Origin: Oscillospiraceae bacterium
GTDB lineage: Bacteria; Bacillota; Clostridia; Oscillospirales; Ruminococcaceae
DNA: 12,109 nt
Assembly (NCBI GenBank): GCA_020024175.1
Contig: JAHHUB010000033.1
Span: forward strand, 1 to 12,109
Direction: 5' to 3'
Under the pieces are notes generated by a model. The model worked only from the letters and a program-made list of their open reading frames with translations, ran no database searches and was not told where the DNA came from. The number at the start of each line of letters is the position of its first letter. Position 1 is the first letter of the stretch. Both the position numbers and the translations under genes were made by a program. This document shows positions 1-7,185 of the stretch, piece by piece.

Positions 1-581
1 GTTATTATATTCTGTGCCGATGACCATTTATAAGTATTTTTACCTTTTTCATTATATACTAAAACTTCACCTACATAATTATTGGAACTGGTTGCCACAG
101 CAAAATCTCCATTTTCACTTATATCCGCATTTATAATGGTTTGATCGAGTTCCATTTCCAAAAGCTGTCTGCTAAGAGAATGTATCTGCAATTTTCTTCC
201 TCCCAAATCATAAAGCAAAATCTTGCCATTTTTAGATTCAGCTACAGGAATATTATATCCATGAGTAATATTTGAAATAGTTTTTCCTTTAGAATTGTAA
301 ACATAGTTATTACTGTCATTTAAAATTGCAGGCATTCCCCCTGCCTGATAAAATTTAATAGGTTCTCGACCTGCGATACCTACCGGAAAACCGGGACCGG
401 AACCCATTGAAATCATTATATCATTTATTCGGGTTTTTATATCAAATTCTTTTACTTTTTCAAAAAGCAAATAAAATGTGAAAATTATTATGAACATAAT
501 CATCAAAATAAAAAAATGACGCGCCGCTCTTTTTCTGCTGCGTATTTTTCTGGCGTGTTTCAAATCATCTATTTGTCCCAA
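1..581 (-). CDS. Membrane-anchored protein of unknown function, possibly DUF5711-like (C-terminus cut off by window edge)
   Basis: Only the first 193 codons are in the window; the frame stays open to position 1. I place the start at a TTG (581-579) because a GGGAGGG ribosome binding site sits 7 nt upstream and overlaps the truA stop codon, and no ATG occurs before the membrane segment. The protein starts with a short acidic stretch, then a strongly basic patch (about residues 8-22, rich in Lys and Arg), then one hydrophobic segment (about 23-40). This predicts a type II single-pass topology with the C-terminal part outside the cell. The outside part has short beta-type repeats such as ILLYDLGG and VLVYNEKG, which resemble beta-propeller blades. 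This layout recalls the DUF5711 family of Clostridia, but that is from memory and tentative. It is the last visible gene of the run, 13 nt after truA. Function is unknown; enzymatic activity cannot be judged from this fragment. Confidence 0.72.
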   Translation of the reverse strand, partial: MGQIDDLKHARKIRSRKRAARHFFILMIMFIIIFTFYLLFEKVKEFDIKTRINDIMISMGSGPGFPVGIAGREPIKFYQAGGMPAILNDSNNYVYNSKGKTISNITHGYNIPVAESKNGKILLYDLGGRKLQIHSLSRQLLEMELDQTIINADISENGDFAVATSSNNYVGEVLVYNEKGKNTYKWSSAQNII

Positions 582-588
582 TAATTTT

Positions 589-595
589 CCCTCCC
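589..595 (-). promoter_or_regulatory. Ribosome binding site that fixes the TTG start at 581
   Basis: GGGAGGG on the minus strand lies 7 nt before TTG 581-579. Its first base is also the last base of the truA TAG stop codon, so ribosomes ending on truA finish on top of this site. It is the main evidence for a non-ATG start of the downstream membrane protein. Confidence 0.75.
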
Positions 596-1329
596 TAGTA
601 AAAGACTTTATCTAAATAAAGTCCCTGTGATTCTGCGGTTTTGCCCGCCCTGCTTCTGTCTTTGCTGTCTATTATTTCCGGTATTTCATCTGGTTTTATC
701 TTGCCCATAGACACACTGAGCAATGTACCCACCATAATTCTCACCATGTTGTAAAGAAATCCGTCGCCCTCTACAATAAATTTAACCATATCCCCTTCTC
801 GTATTACCCGCGCGGAATAAATGGTTCTCACAAAATCTTTTACAGTAGTTCCGGCACTGCAAAATGCACTGAAATCATGAGTTCCTTCAAAATGTCTTGC
901 AGCTTCGTCCATGATTTTATCATTGAGTTTATATTTATACTCCAAACATTTTTTGTCAAGAAAAGGGTCCCTGATAGTGCTGTTATGAATAAGATAAACA
1001 TATCTTTTTCCATGGCTGTTATATCTGGCATGAAAGTCCTCAGGTACTTCTTCACATTCTTTTACCACAATATCAGCAGGCAGATTTACATTTAAGGCAT
1101 TTATGATTTTATCGCAAGGTATGCTGCCATCACATTTAAAAGATACCGCAAAATCTCTGGCATGAACTCCCGAATCAGTTCTGGAACAGCCTTTTATATC
1201 ATATCTTTTGTGAAAAACTTTTTCAATGGCATCCTGTAATTTTTCCGCCACAGTGGGTTTGTCTTTCTGTACCTGAAATCCGCAGTAATCAGCACCGCAG
1301 TAAGCTATTTTTATAAGTATGTTTCTCAT
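595..1329 (-). CDS. truA: tRNA pseudouridine(38-40) synthase TruA
   Basis: TruA converts uridines 38, 39 and 40 in the tRNA anticodon arm to pseudouridine and acts in the cytosol as a dimer. The 244-residue product has the usual family length. The hallmark motif RTDSGVHA (about residues 50-57) carries the presumed catalytic Asp52, and the N-terminal sheet begins MRNILIKIAYCG. GDGFLYNMVRIMVGTL near the C-terminus is also typical of the family. I chose ATG 1329-1327 over the in-frame TTG at 1353, because the ATG product begins exactly where TruA homologues begin. The ATG follows the ecfT TGA with one base between, and no clear Shine-Dalgarno site is visible, so translation probably depends on coupling to ecfT. 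The order ecfA1-ecfA2-ecfT-truA is common in Firmicutes. Confidence 0.97.
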   Translation of the reverse strand: MRNILIKIAYCGADYCGFQVQKDKPTVAEKLQDAIEKVFHKRYDIKGCSRTDSGVHARDFAVSFKCDGSIPCDKIINALNVNLPADIVVKECEEVPEDFHARYNSHGKRYVYLIHNSTIRDPFLDKKCLEYKYKLNDKIMDEAARHFEGTHDFSAFCSAGTTVKDFVRTIYSARVIREGDMVKFIVEGDGFLYNMVRIMVGTLLSVSMGKIKPDEIPEIIDSKDRSRAGKTAESQGLYLDKVFY

Positions 1330-1330
1330 A

Positions 1331-2146
1331 TCAGAAAACCGTAGGCAAAGCAAGATTTAATCCAAAAATCCCTGCAGTAAATACAACCACCAAACCCAAA
1401 GCCACAAAATCTACAAAGGTAAACTTTAAAACTTTCATTCTGGTTCTGCCTTCTCCTCCATGATAACATCTGCATTCCATAGCCAAAGCCAATTCATCTG
1501 CTCTTCTGAATGAAGAAATAAAAAGAGGTATAAGTATCGGGATAAGTGCTTTTGCTCTGTCAACAATTCCGCCGGATTCCAAATCGGCACCTCTGGCTTT
1601 TTGAGCTGACATGATTTTTTCTGTTTCTTCAATAAGTGTGGGAATAAATCTCAAAGCTATTGTCATCATCATAGCTATTTCATGTACAGGAACCTTTATT
1701 TTTTTTAATGGTCCCAATAGCCTTTCAATGCCATCTGTCAATGAAATAGGTGATGTAGTATAAGTTAAAAGTCCAGTACCTGCTATAAGACAAATAATTC
1801 TCATAGACATAAGTATGGAAATTATAACGCCATCCCGATAAATATGAATAAATTTCCACTCAAACAATAATTCTCCGCTTTCTACAAAGAACATATTCAA
1901 TACAGATGTAAAAATAATAATGGGAACGATGGGCTTTAAACTTTTAATAATCATATTTAAAGGAATTTTTGAAATCCAATAGCAAACAATCACAAATACT
2001 GCTCCAAAACCTACTGCTGCAATATTTTTTGCCAGAAAAAGTGCAATTATGTAAAGAAAAGTCAATGAAATTTTCATTCTTGGGTCCATTTTATGCATAG
2101 GAGAAGTTCCGGGAAAATATTGTCCAATGGTTATATCTTTAAGCAT
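1331..2146 (-). CDS. ecfT: ECF transporter transmembrane (T) subunit EcfT
   Basis: EcfT is the membrane scaffold of energy-coupling factor transporters. It links the two ATPases to exchangeable S subunits that bind vitamins or metals. The 271-residue protein has hydrophobic segments at roughly residues 26-58, 70-87, 108-130, 200-212 and 245-268. Two Arg-centred coupling motifs that dock in the ATPase grooves are visible: KARGAD (about 183-188) and ECRCYHGGEGRTRM (about 224-237). The second has Cys-Arg-Cys where the textbook motif is Ala-Arg-Gly; similar forms are common in the family. The ATG at 2146 has AGGAGGG 7 nt upstream (2154-2160), embedded in the last codons of ecfA2; the ecfA2 stop is only 3 nt before the ATG. 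No S subunit is encoded in the window, so this is probably a shared group II module. Confidence 0.96.
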   Translation of the reverse strand: MLKDITIGQYFPGTSPMHKMDPRMKISLTFLYIIALFLAKNIAAVGFGAVFVIVCYWISKIPLNMIIKSLKPIVPIIIFTSVLNMFFVESGELLFEWKFIHIYRDGVIISILMSMRIICLIAGTGLLTYTTSPISLTDGIERLLGPLKKIKVPVHEIAMMMTIALRFIPTLIEETEKIMSAQKARGADLESGGIVDRAKALIPILIPLFISSFRRADELALAMECRCYHGGEGRTRMKVLKFTFVDFVALGLVVVFTAGIFGLNLALPTVF

Positions 2147-2149
2147 AAT

Positions 2150-3010
2150 TTAACCCTCCTTTTTTTTAAGCAGTTTTAAAATACTGTCCCTTGCTGCTTC
2201 CACATTAAAAATACCACTGTCTATATCAAAACCTTTTTCGGATAAACTTCTGCAAATTTTAGTGATTTGAGGTATGGAAAGTCCAATATTTTCAATTTCC
2301 TTATTGTTTCTGAAAACTTCTTCCACAGTGCCAAAAGAAAATACCTTGGACTCATTCATAACCAAAACCTTTTCTGCAAATCTGGCAATATCCTCCATAC
2401 TATGAGAAACCCAAATTATAGTTTTGTTTTTTTCTTCATGATATTTTTTTATAAGGTTGAGAATTACCTCTCTGCCATAGGGGTCTAATCCTGCTGTAGG
2501 CTCGTCCAAAATAAGCACTCTTGGTTCCATGGCAAGAACTCCCGCTATGGCAACTCGTCTTTTCTGACCACCTGAAAGTTCAAAAGGTGATTTTTCTATA
2601 AGTTCAGGGGCAAGTCCCACAGCTATGGCAGATTCAAAAACACGCTTTTCTATTTCTTTTTCATCCAGTCCCATATTTTTAGGACCAAAAGCAATATCTT
2701 TGTAAACAGTTTCTTCAAAAAGCTGATATTCCGGATATTGAAAAACAAGTCCAACTTTAAATCTGAAATCTCTGATTTTGGATTTATCCGCCCACATATC
2801 TTCACCATCTATATAAATTCTACCTTCAGTTGGTTCCAAAAGTCCGTTTAAATGCTGAATTAATGTAGATTTTCCCGAACCTGTATGTCCGATTAAACCT
2901 ATAAATTCCCCTTCATTTATTTCAAGATTTACATCTTCTACTGCTATTTTTTGAAAAGGTGTTCCCATAGAATAAACATGGGTTAATCCTTCTGTTTTTA
3001 TAACTGACAT
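2150..3010 (-). CDS. ecfA2: ECF transporter ATP-binding subunit EcfA2 (A')
   Basis: One of two ATPases that power the ECF transporter by pairing with EcfA1 on EcfT. In the 286-residue product the ABC motifs appear in order: Walker A GHTGSGKST (41-49), Q-loop Gln91, signature LSGGQKRR (145-152), Walker B VLILDEPTAGLDP (165-177) and switch His203. The N-terminal part TEGLTHVYSMGTPFQ is typical of the A' subunit. I start at ATG 3010-3008. AGGAGG lies upstream at 3023-3028, but the 12-nt spacing is longer than usual. The frame is open further back to an ATG at 3067, which would add 19 atypical residues and overlap ecfA1, so I rejected that start. The gene follows ecfA1 by 23 nt. The C-terminal helices (about 240-286) match the ECF-specific dimerisation region in position. 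Confidence 0.95.
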   Translation of the reverse strand: MSVIKTEGLTHVYSMGTPFQKIAVEDVNLEINEGEFIGLIGHTGSGKSTLIQHLNGLLEPTEGRIYIDGEDMWADKSKIRDFRFKVGLVFQYPEYQLFEETVYKDIAFGPKNMGLDEKEIEKRVFESAIAVGLAPELIEKSPFELSGGQKRRVAIAGVLAMEPRVLILDEPTAGLDPYGREVILNLIKKYHEEKNKTIIWVSHSMEDIARFAEKVLVMNESKVFSFGTVEEVFRNNKEIENIGLSIPQITKICRSLSEKGFDIDSGIFNVEAARDSILKLLKKKEG

Positions 3011-3022
3011 AGTTTTTAACGG

Positions 3023-3028
3023 CCTCCT
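3023..3028 (-). promoter_or_regulatory. Ribosome binding site of ecfA2 with long spacing
   Basis: AGGAGG on the minus strand, 12 nt before ATG 3010. There is no other start codon between them, so the site supports this start and argues against the longer frame beginning at 3067. Confidence 0.6.
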
Positions 3029-3033
3029 AATAA

Positions 3034-3879
3034 TTAGCTGAGTAGTTTCGCCAATTCTTCCACACATTCTTCTTCTGTAATAATATCGCTGCGGATTTTA
3101 ACTCCTGCTTTTCTCAGTTCATAGGCAAGTTCCGTAGCCTGAGGAACATCAAGTCCCACTTTTTTTATTTCTTCCACATGTGAAAATACTTCTTTAGGAG
3201 TGGCATTATAAAGTATTTTTCCTTTGTCTATTACCACAACTCTGTCGCACTGAGCAGCCTCGTCCATATAGTGAGTGATTATAACTATAGTGATATGGTA
3301 TTTTTCCCTGAGCATTTTTATGGTTTCCATAACCTCTTTTCTGCCTCTTGGATCCAGCATGGCAGTTGGCTCATCAAGTATTATACATTTAGGACGCATA
3401 GCAATTATTCCGGCTATGGCAATTCTCTGTTTTTGACCTCCTGAAAGTCTGTGGGGAGCATGGAGTTTATATTTTTCCATACGAACAGCTTCCAAAGCTT
3501 CATCCACTCTCTGCCTTATTTCGGCGGAGGGCACACCCATGTTTTCCAAAGCAAAAGCCACATCTTCTTCGACTACTGTGGCAACAATTTGATTATCGGG
3601 GTTTTGAAATACCATTCCAACATTCTGTCTTATGTCATAGACAGAATCTTCATCTTTTGTATTATAACCTGCCACTATACAGTCCCCTTCATTTGGAATC
3701 AAAATTGCGTTAAAATGTTTTGCCAAAGTTGATTTTCCTGAACCATTATGACCCAGTACTGCCACTAATTCCCCTTCTTTTATGCTTATAGAAAGATTTT
3801 TAAAAACATCTATGTTTTTTCCATCTTCATCTATATATGCAAAAGAAAGTTTTTTAGCGTCTATAATATTATTCGCCAA
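3034..3879 (-). CDS. ecfA1: ECF transporter ATP-binding subunit EcfA1 (A)
   Basis: ATPase partner of EcfA2 in the energising module of ECF vitamin or metal transporters, on the inner face of the membrane. In the 281-residue form: Walker A GHNGSGKST (43-51), Q-loop Gln92 in FQNPDNQIVA, signature LSGGQKQR (145-152), Walker B CIILDEPTAMLDP (165-177), switch His203. FQNPDNQIVA with EEDVAFALENMG is characteristic of EcfA1. There is no ATG start. A GTG at 3888 is directly against the GGAGAGG site and is too close to use it, whereas TTG 3879-3877 lies 5 nt after GGAGAGGTGA. I therefore prefer the TTG start, giving MANNIIDAKKLSFAY; the GTG form would be 284 residues. The start overlaps the end of the methyltransferase gene by 11 nt, which suggests translational coupling. 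Confidence 0.95.
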   Translation of the reverse strand: MANNIIDAKKLSFAYIDEDGKNIDVFKNLSISIKEGELVAVLGHNGSGKSTLAKHFNAILIPNEGDCIVAGYNTKDEDSVYDIRQNVGMVFQNPDNQIVATVVEEDVAFALENMGVPSAEIRQRVDEALEAVRMEKYKLHAPHRLSGGQKQRIAIAGIIAMRPKCIILDEPTAMLDPRGRKEVMETIKMLREKYHITIVIITHYMDEAAQCDRVVVIDKGKILYNATPKEVFSHVEEIKKVGLDVPQATELAYELRKAGVKIRSDIITEEECVEELAKLLS

Positions 3880-4744
3880 TTTTTTCACCTCTCCAAATTG
3901 CAGTGCTTCCGCAAGGCAGTGTATATCCGCTGATTTTTACCGGTAAGCCTATTTCAGATGAAGAAACTGTTCCGCCATGTTCAGCGGCAGCTGTAACTCC
4001 CAGCAGATATTCCATAACAGATGCACTTAAACCTGTTGTATATGAATTGAGCAAGAGGAACAAGGAATCTTTTGTGAGAAGTTTAGAACAGAGTTTTGCC
4101 AAAGTATAAACCTGATCTTCCAGTTTCCAAACCTCTCCTCCAGGGCCTCTGCCGTAAGAGGGAGGATCCATGATAATTCCGTCATAGGTGTTGCCTCTGC
4201 GGATTTCTCTTTCGATAAACTTAACACAATCATCTACAATCCATCTGACAGGCTTATCTTCCAATCCCGAAAGCTTGGCATTATCTCTTGCCCAGCTAAC
4301 CATACCTTTGCTGGCATCCACATGAACCACAGAAGCACCGGCCTTTGCACAGGCGAGAGTAGCTCCGCCTGTGTATGCAAAGAGATTCAGAATTTTTACT
4401 GGTCTGTCTGCTTTTTGAATGATTTCGGTCATCAAATCCCAGTTTACAGCCTGTTCCGGAAAAAGTCCGGTATGTTTAAATCCGGTAGGTCTTATGTAGA
4501 ATTTAAGTCCTTTGTATTCTATTTCCCATTCTTTTTTCATTACCTGTGGTCTGTCCCAGCAGCCGCCCCCCTGCTGTGAGCGAATATATTTTGCATCATA
4601 TATTTCCCATTCTTTTCCTTTTGGTGTATTCCACAAAATTTGAGGGTCAGGTCTGATAAGTCTGATATTTCCCCATCTTTCCAATTTTTCACCCTCTGAG
4701 CAATCAATTATTTCAAAGTCTTTCCAATCGCTGCTAATTCTCAT
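3869..4744 (-). CDS. Class I SAM-dependent methyltransferase, RlmI/RlmK-like, substrate unknown
   Basis: The 291-residue protein has a Rossmann-type methyltransferase core: SAM-binding motif I NLFAYTGGAT (120-129), the acidic residue after strand 2 in VDASKG (Asp143), an acidic pair VDDC (170-173), and motif IV MDPPSYGRG (192-200). These match the COG1092 group of rRNA large-subunit methyltransferases (RlmI, RlmK). The N-terminal about 110 residues, with IRPTGFKHTGLFPEQ, are typical of the Methyltrans_SAM family. There is no PUA domain such as RlmI has. The strand after motif IV reads LLLNSYTTG (231-239) where RlmI has a Cys-containing TCSCS motif, so a cytosine-C5 mechanism is unlikely; RlmK-like N-methylation or another substrate fits better (inference). 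ATG 4744 has GGTGA 4 nt upstream and lies 15 nt after glmM. The gene overlaps ecfA1 by 11 nt. Target RNA or protein cannot be told from the sequence. Confidence 0.85.
   Translation of the reverse strand: MRISSDWKDFEIIDCSEGEKLERWGNIRLIRPDPQILWNTPKGKEWEIYDAKYIRSQQGGGCWDRPQVMKKEWEIEYKGLKFYIRPTGFKHTGLFPEQAVNWDLMTEIIQKADRPVKILNLFAYTGGATLACAKAGASVVHVDASKGMVSWARDNAKLSGLEDKPVRWIVDDCVKFIEREIRRGNTYDGIIMDPPSYGRGPGGEVWKLEDQVYTLAKLCSKLLTKDSLFLLLNSYTTGLSASVMEYLLGVTAAAEHGGTVSSSEIGLPVKISGYTLPCGSTAIWRGEKIGE
3885..3894 (-). promoter_or_regulatory. Ribosome binding site that favours TTG 3879 over GTG 3888 for ecfA1
   Basis: GGAGAGGTGA on the minus strand matches the 16S anti-Shine-Dalgarno well. It contains the GTG at 3888-3886, so that codon cannot use it as a start signal, while the TTG at 3879 is 5 nt downstream. 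The site lies inside the methyltransferase coding region. Confidence 0.65.
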
Positions 4745-4759
4745 ATTTTCACCATCTTT

Positions 4760-6112
4760 TTATGCTTTTGCTACGTTTTTTATTTTATCGGCAATTCTGT
4801 TTGCTGTATTTTCGGCAGTTTCCTGCATATCTGCTTCTACCATAACTCTGACAAGAGGTTCTGTACCGGATGCTCTTACCAATATTCTGCCTTTATTGCC
4901 CAAAGTTTCGATTTCTTCGTTTATCACAGCCATAATATCAGGGTTTTTCTTGTAATTTTCTTTTATTTCATTGGTTACTTTTACATTTATCAAAATCTGT
5001 GGATATTTTTTCATAATCTTTTTAGCTTCATAAAGAGGTTTATTTATTTCGCTCAAAACTTTAATTAGCTGTATTGCAGAAAGCTGACCATCACCTGTTG
5101 TCATATAATCAAGAAAAATCATGTGTCCGCTGTCCTCACCGCCGAAACAGTGTCCATTTTTGAGCATATTCTCCAACACATGTCTGTCACCTACATTGGT
5201 AATTTCCATATTTATTTTGTTTTCTTCACAAAATTTAGTAAATCCCAAATTGCTCATAACAGTTACAACAGCGGTATTGTTTTTCAAAGTGCCTTTTTCA
5301 CTCATATATTTTGACATAATTGCCATGATAAAGTCGCCGTTTACTATTTCACCCTTGTTGTCAACAGCAAGCACTCTGTCAGCATCTCCATCAAATGCCA
5401 CACCTAAATCAAAGCCGCCGATTACTACTTTATCACAGATATTTTCAATGTGAGTAGAACCACAGCCATCATTTATGTTTATACCATTAGGAGCACAGTT
5501 TATAAGTTCGTAATTACAGCCCAGTCCATCAAAAATTTCTTTTGCAGTGGTACAGGAACTTCCGTTACAGCAATCCACCAAAACTTTCAGATTTGATTTA
5601 AAACCATCTAAAGAATTAATTATATGCTTAGCATATTCATGATGTGCGTCCTCATCCATACGGCATATACCGATTTTATCAAAAGTTTCTGCTTTGTATT
5701 CTTTTTTATTAAGTATAATATCTTCAATTTCCTCTTCTTCATCATCGGAAAGCTTATAGCCTTCACTTCCGAAAATTTTAATGCCATTGTATTCATATGA
5801 ATTATGGCTGGCGGATATCATAATACCTGCATCAGCTTTATAAAGTTTAACCAGATATGCCACTGCAGGTGTGGGGATAAATCCCACTCTTATTACATCA
5901 GCACCCATGGCACAAAGTCCGCTTGAAACTGCTGTTTCAAGCATATCCGAAGATTTTCTTGTATCTTTACCAAGTATAACCAAAGGGATTTTTTTATCAC
6001 TGTGTTCTTTAAGTACCATTGCAGTGGCTTTTCCTACAGCTAAAGCCAAATCACAAGTAAGCTCTTCCCCTGCAACTCCTCTAATTCCATCTGTTCCGAA
6101 TAATTTACCCAT
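4760..6112 (-). CDS. glmM: Phosphoglucosamine mutase GlmM
   Basis: GlmM converts glucosamine-6-phosphate to glucosamine-1-phosphate, the step before GlmU in UDP-GlcNAc synthesis for peptidoglycan. The 450-residue protein has the normal length and all four hallmark regions of alpha-D-phosphohexomutases: phosphoserine loop ISASHN with Ser102 (same number as in E. coli), metal-binding DGDADR (241-246), sugar-binding GGEDSGH (324-330), and phosphate-binding RASGTEPLVRV (413-423). The N-terminus LFGTDGIRG is diagnostic for GlmM rather than other mutases. After the active serine the usual Pro is Ser (HNSYEYNGIK), a small variation. ATG 6112 follows AAGGAG (6119-6124) at 6 nt spacing; this site forms the last two sense codons of ruvB plus nothing extra, with the ruvB stop 3 nt before the ATG. 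Phosphorylation of Ser102 is known to be needed for activity in the family. Confidence 0.98.
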   Translation of the reverse strand: MGKLFGTDGIRGVAGEELTCDLALAVGKATAMVLKEHSDKKIPLVILGKDTRKSSDMLETAVSSGLCAMGADVIRVGFIPTPAVAYLVKLYKADAGIMISASHNSYEYNGIKIFGSEGYKLSDDEEEEIEDIILNKKEYKAETFDKIGICRMDEDAHHEYAKHIINSLDGFKSNLKVLVDCCNGSSCTTAKEIFDGLGCNYELINCAPNGININDGCGSTHIENICDKVVIGGFDLGVAFDGDADRVLAVDNKGEIVNGDFIMAIMSKYMSEKGTLKNNTAVVTVMSNLGFTKFCEENKINMEITNVGDRHVLENMLKNGHCFGGEDSGHMIFLDYMTTGDGQLSAIQLIKVLSEINKPLYEAKKIMKKYPQILINVKVTNEIKENYKKNPDIMAVINEEIETLGNKGRILVRASGTEPLVRVMVEADMQETAENTANRIADKIKNVAKA

Positions 6113-6115
6113 ATA

Positions 6116-7162
6116 TTACTCCTTAAAATCAAATTTTAATTGCTCACTGTTTGTATTTTCCATTTTTATACCTAAATGTTCATAAGCCAATGGTGTTACA
6201 CATCTTCCTCTTGGTGTTCTGCTTAAAAATCCCATCTGCATTAGGAAAGGCTCACAGACATCTTCCAAAGTTACGGATTCTTCTCCTATTGCCGCTGCCA
6301 AAGTTTCTATTCCCACAGGACCTCCGCCGTAATTTTTTATTATTGTTTCCAAAACTCTTATATCAATGGAGTCAAGACCCAGTTTATCTATTTCCAGTCT
6401 GTCCAATGCCACAGACGCTATTTTCTCAGTTATAACACCGTTGCCCATTACCTGAGCAAAATCCCTAACTCTTTTTAAAAGCCTGTTGGCAATACGGGGT
6501 GTACCTCTTGAACGCCTTGCAAGTTCCACAGCACCTTCCCTATCACATTCTATTCCCAAAATCCCGGCACTTCGTGTGATAATTTCTGTAAGCTGTTGAG
6601 GACTGTAAAGTTCCAGTCGTAAAATAACACCAAATCTGTCACGCAAAGGTGCTGAAAGCTGTCCTGCTCTTGTAGTAGCTCCTATAAGAGTAAATTTAGG
6701 CAAATCCAACCTTATGGAACGGGCTGAGGGACCTTTTCCGATAATTATATCCAGTGCATAATCCTCCATAGCTGGATAGAGTACTTCCTCAACACTTTTG
6801 TTAAGTCTGTGAATTTCATCTATAAACAGTATATCGTTTTCCGATAAATTTGTGAGCAAAGCTGCTAAATCTCCCTGTTTTTCTATAGCAGGTCCGGAAG
6901 TTATTCTGATATTTACATTCATTTCGTTGGCTATTATATTGGAGAGGGTTGTTTTTCCAAGACCGGGAGGGCCATACAAGAGCACATGGTCCATGGACTC
7001 ACCTCTTTGCTTTGCAGCTTCAATAAATATTGACAGATTTTCCTTAACTTTGTCCTGTCCGATATATTCACTCAGAGTTTTAGGACGGAGAGAAAACTCG
7101 GTGTCATTGTCTTCCATCATATTTTCACGGGATATAATCCTGTTTTCAAAATCCATTTCCAT
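6116..7162 (-). CDS. ruvB: Holliday junction branch migration ATPase RuvB
   Basis: RuvB is the AAA+ hexameric motor that, with RuvA, drives branch migration of Holliday junctions in recombination repair. Motifs in the 348-residue product: Walker A GPPGLGKT (64-71), Walker B ILFIDEIH (111-118), sensor 1 GATT (161-164), arginine finger Arg174 in APLRDRFG, sensor 2 region GTPRIANRLL (221-229), and a C-terminal winged helix ending near GFLSRTPRGR (311-320). The last about 18 residues form an extra hydrophilic tail ending QLKFDFKE. Two ATGs compete: 7162 and, two codons later, 7156. AGGA is only one base from the first but 7 nt from the second, so the real start may be 7156 (346 residues). The gene follows ruvA after 23 nt, and its end carries the glmM ribosome binding site. 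Confidence 0.98.
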   Translation of the reverse strand: MEMDFENRIISRENMMEDNDTEFSLRPKTLSEYIGQDKVKENLSIFIEAAKQRGESMDHVLLYGPPGLGKTTLSNIIANEMNVNIRITSGPAIEKQGDLAALLTNLSENDILFIDEIHRLNKSVEEVLYPAMEDYALDIIIGKGPSARSIRLDLPKFTLIGATTRAGQLSAPLRDRFGVILRLELYSPQQLTEIITRSAGILGIECDREGAVELARRSRGTPRIANRLLKRVRDFAQVMGNGVITEKIASVALDRLEIDKLGLDSIDIRVLETIIKNYGGGPVGIETLAAAIGEESVTLEDVCEPFLMQMGFLSRTPRGRCVTPLAYEHLGIKMENTNSEQLKFDFKE

Positions 7163-7185
7163 ATCCTGTAACCGCCCTTCTGTTT

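Noticed and set aside
1330..1353. Longer TruA starting at TTG 1353
   Set aside because: It adds eight residues not typical of TruA and overlaps ecfT; the ATG at 1329 fits the family N-terminus.
3011..3067. Longer N-terminus for EcfA2 starting at ATG 3067
   Set aside because: The extra 19 residues do not resemble EcfA2, overlap ecfA1 coding sequence, and the AGGAGG site lies downstream of that ATG.
5121..5453. Open frame of about 110 codons on the plus strand, opposite glmM
   Set aside because: It lies fully inside glmM, whose motifs are all intact; no ribosome binding site or domain supports it. The same applies to other plus-strand frames such as 9141-9602 and 10581-11015.
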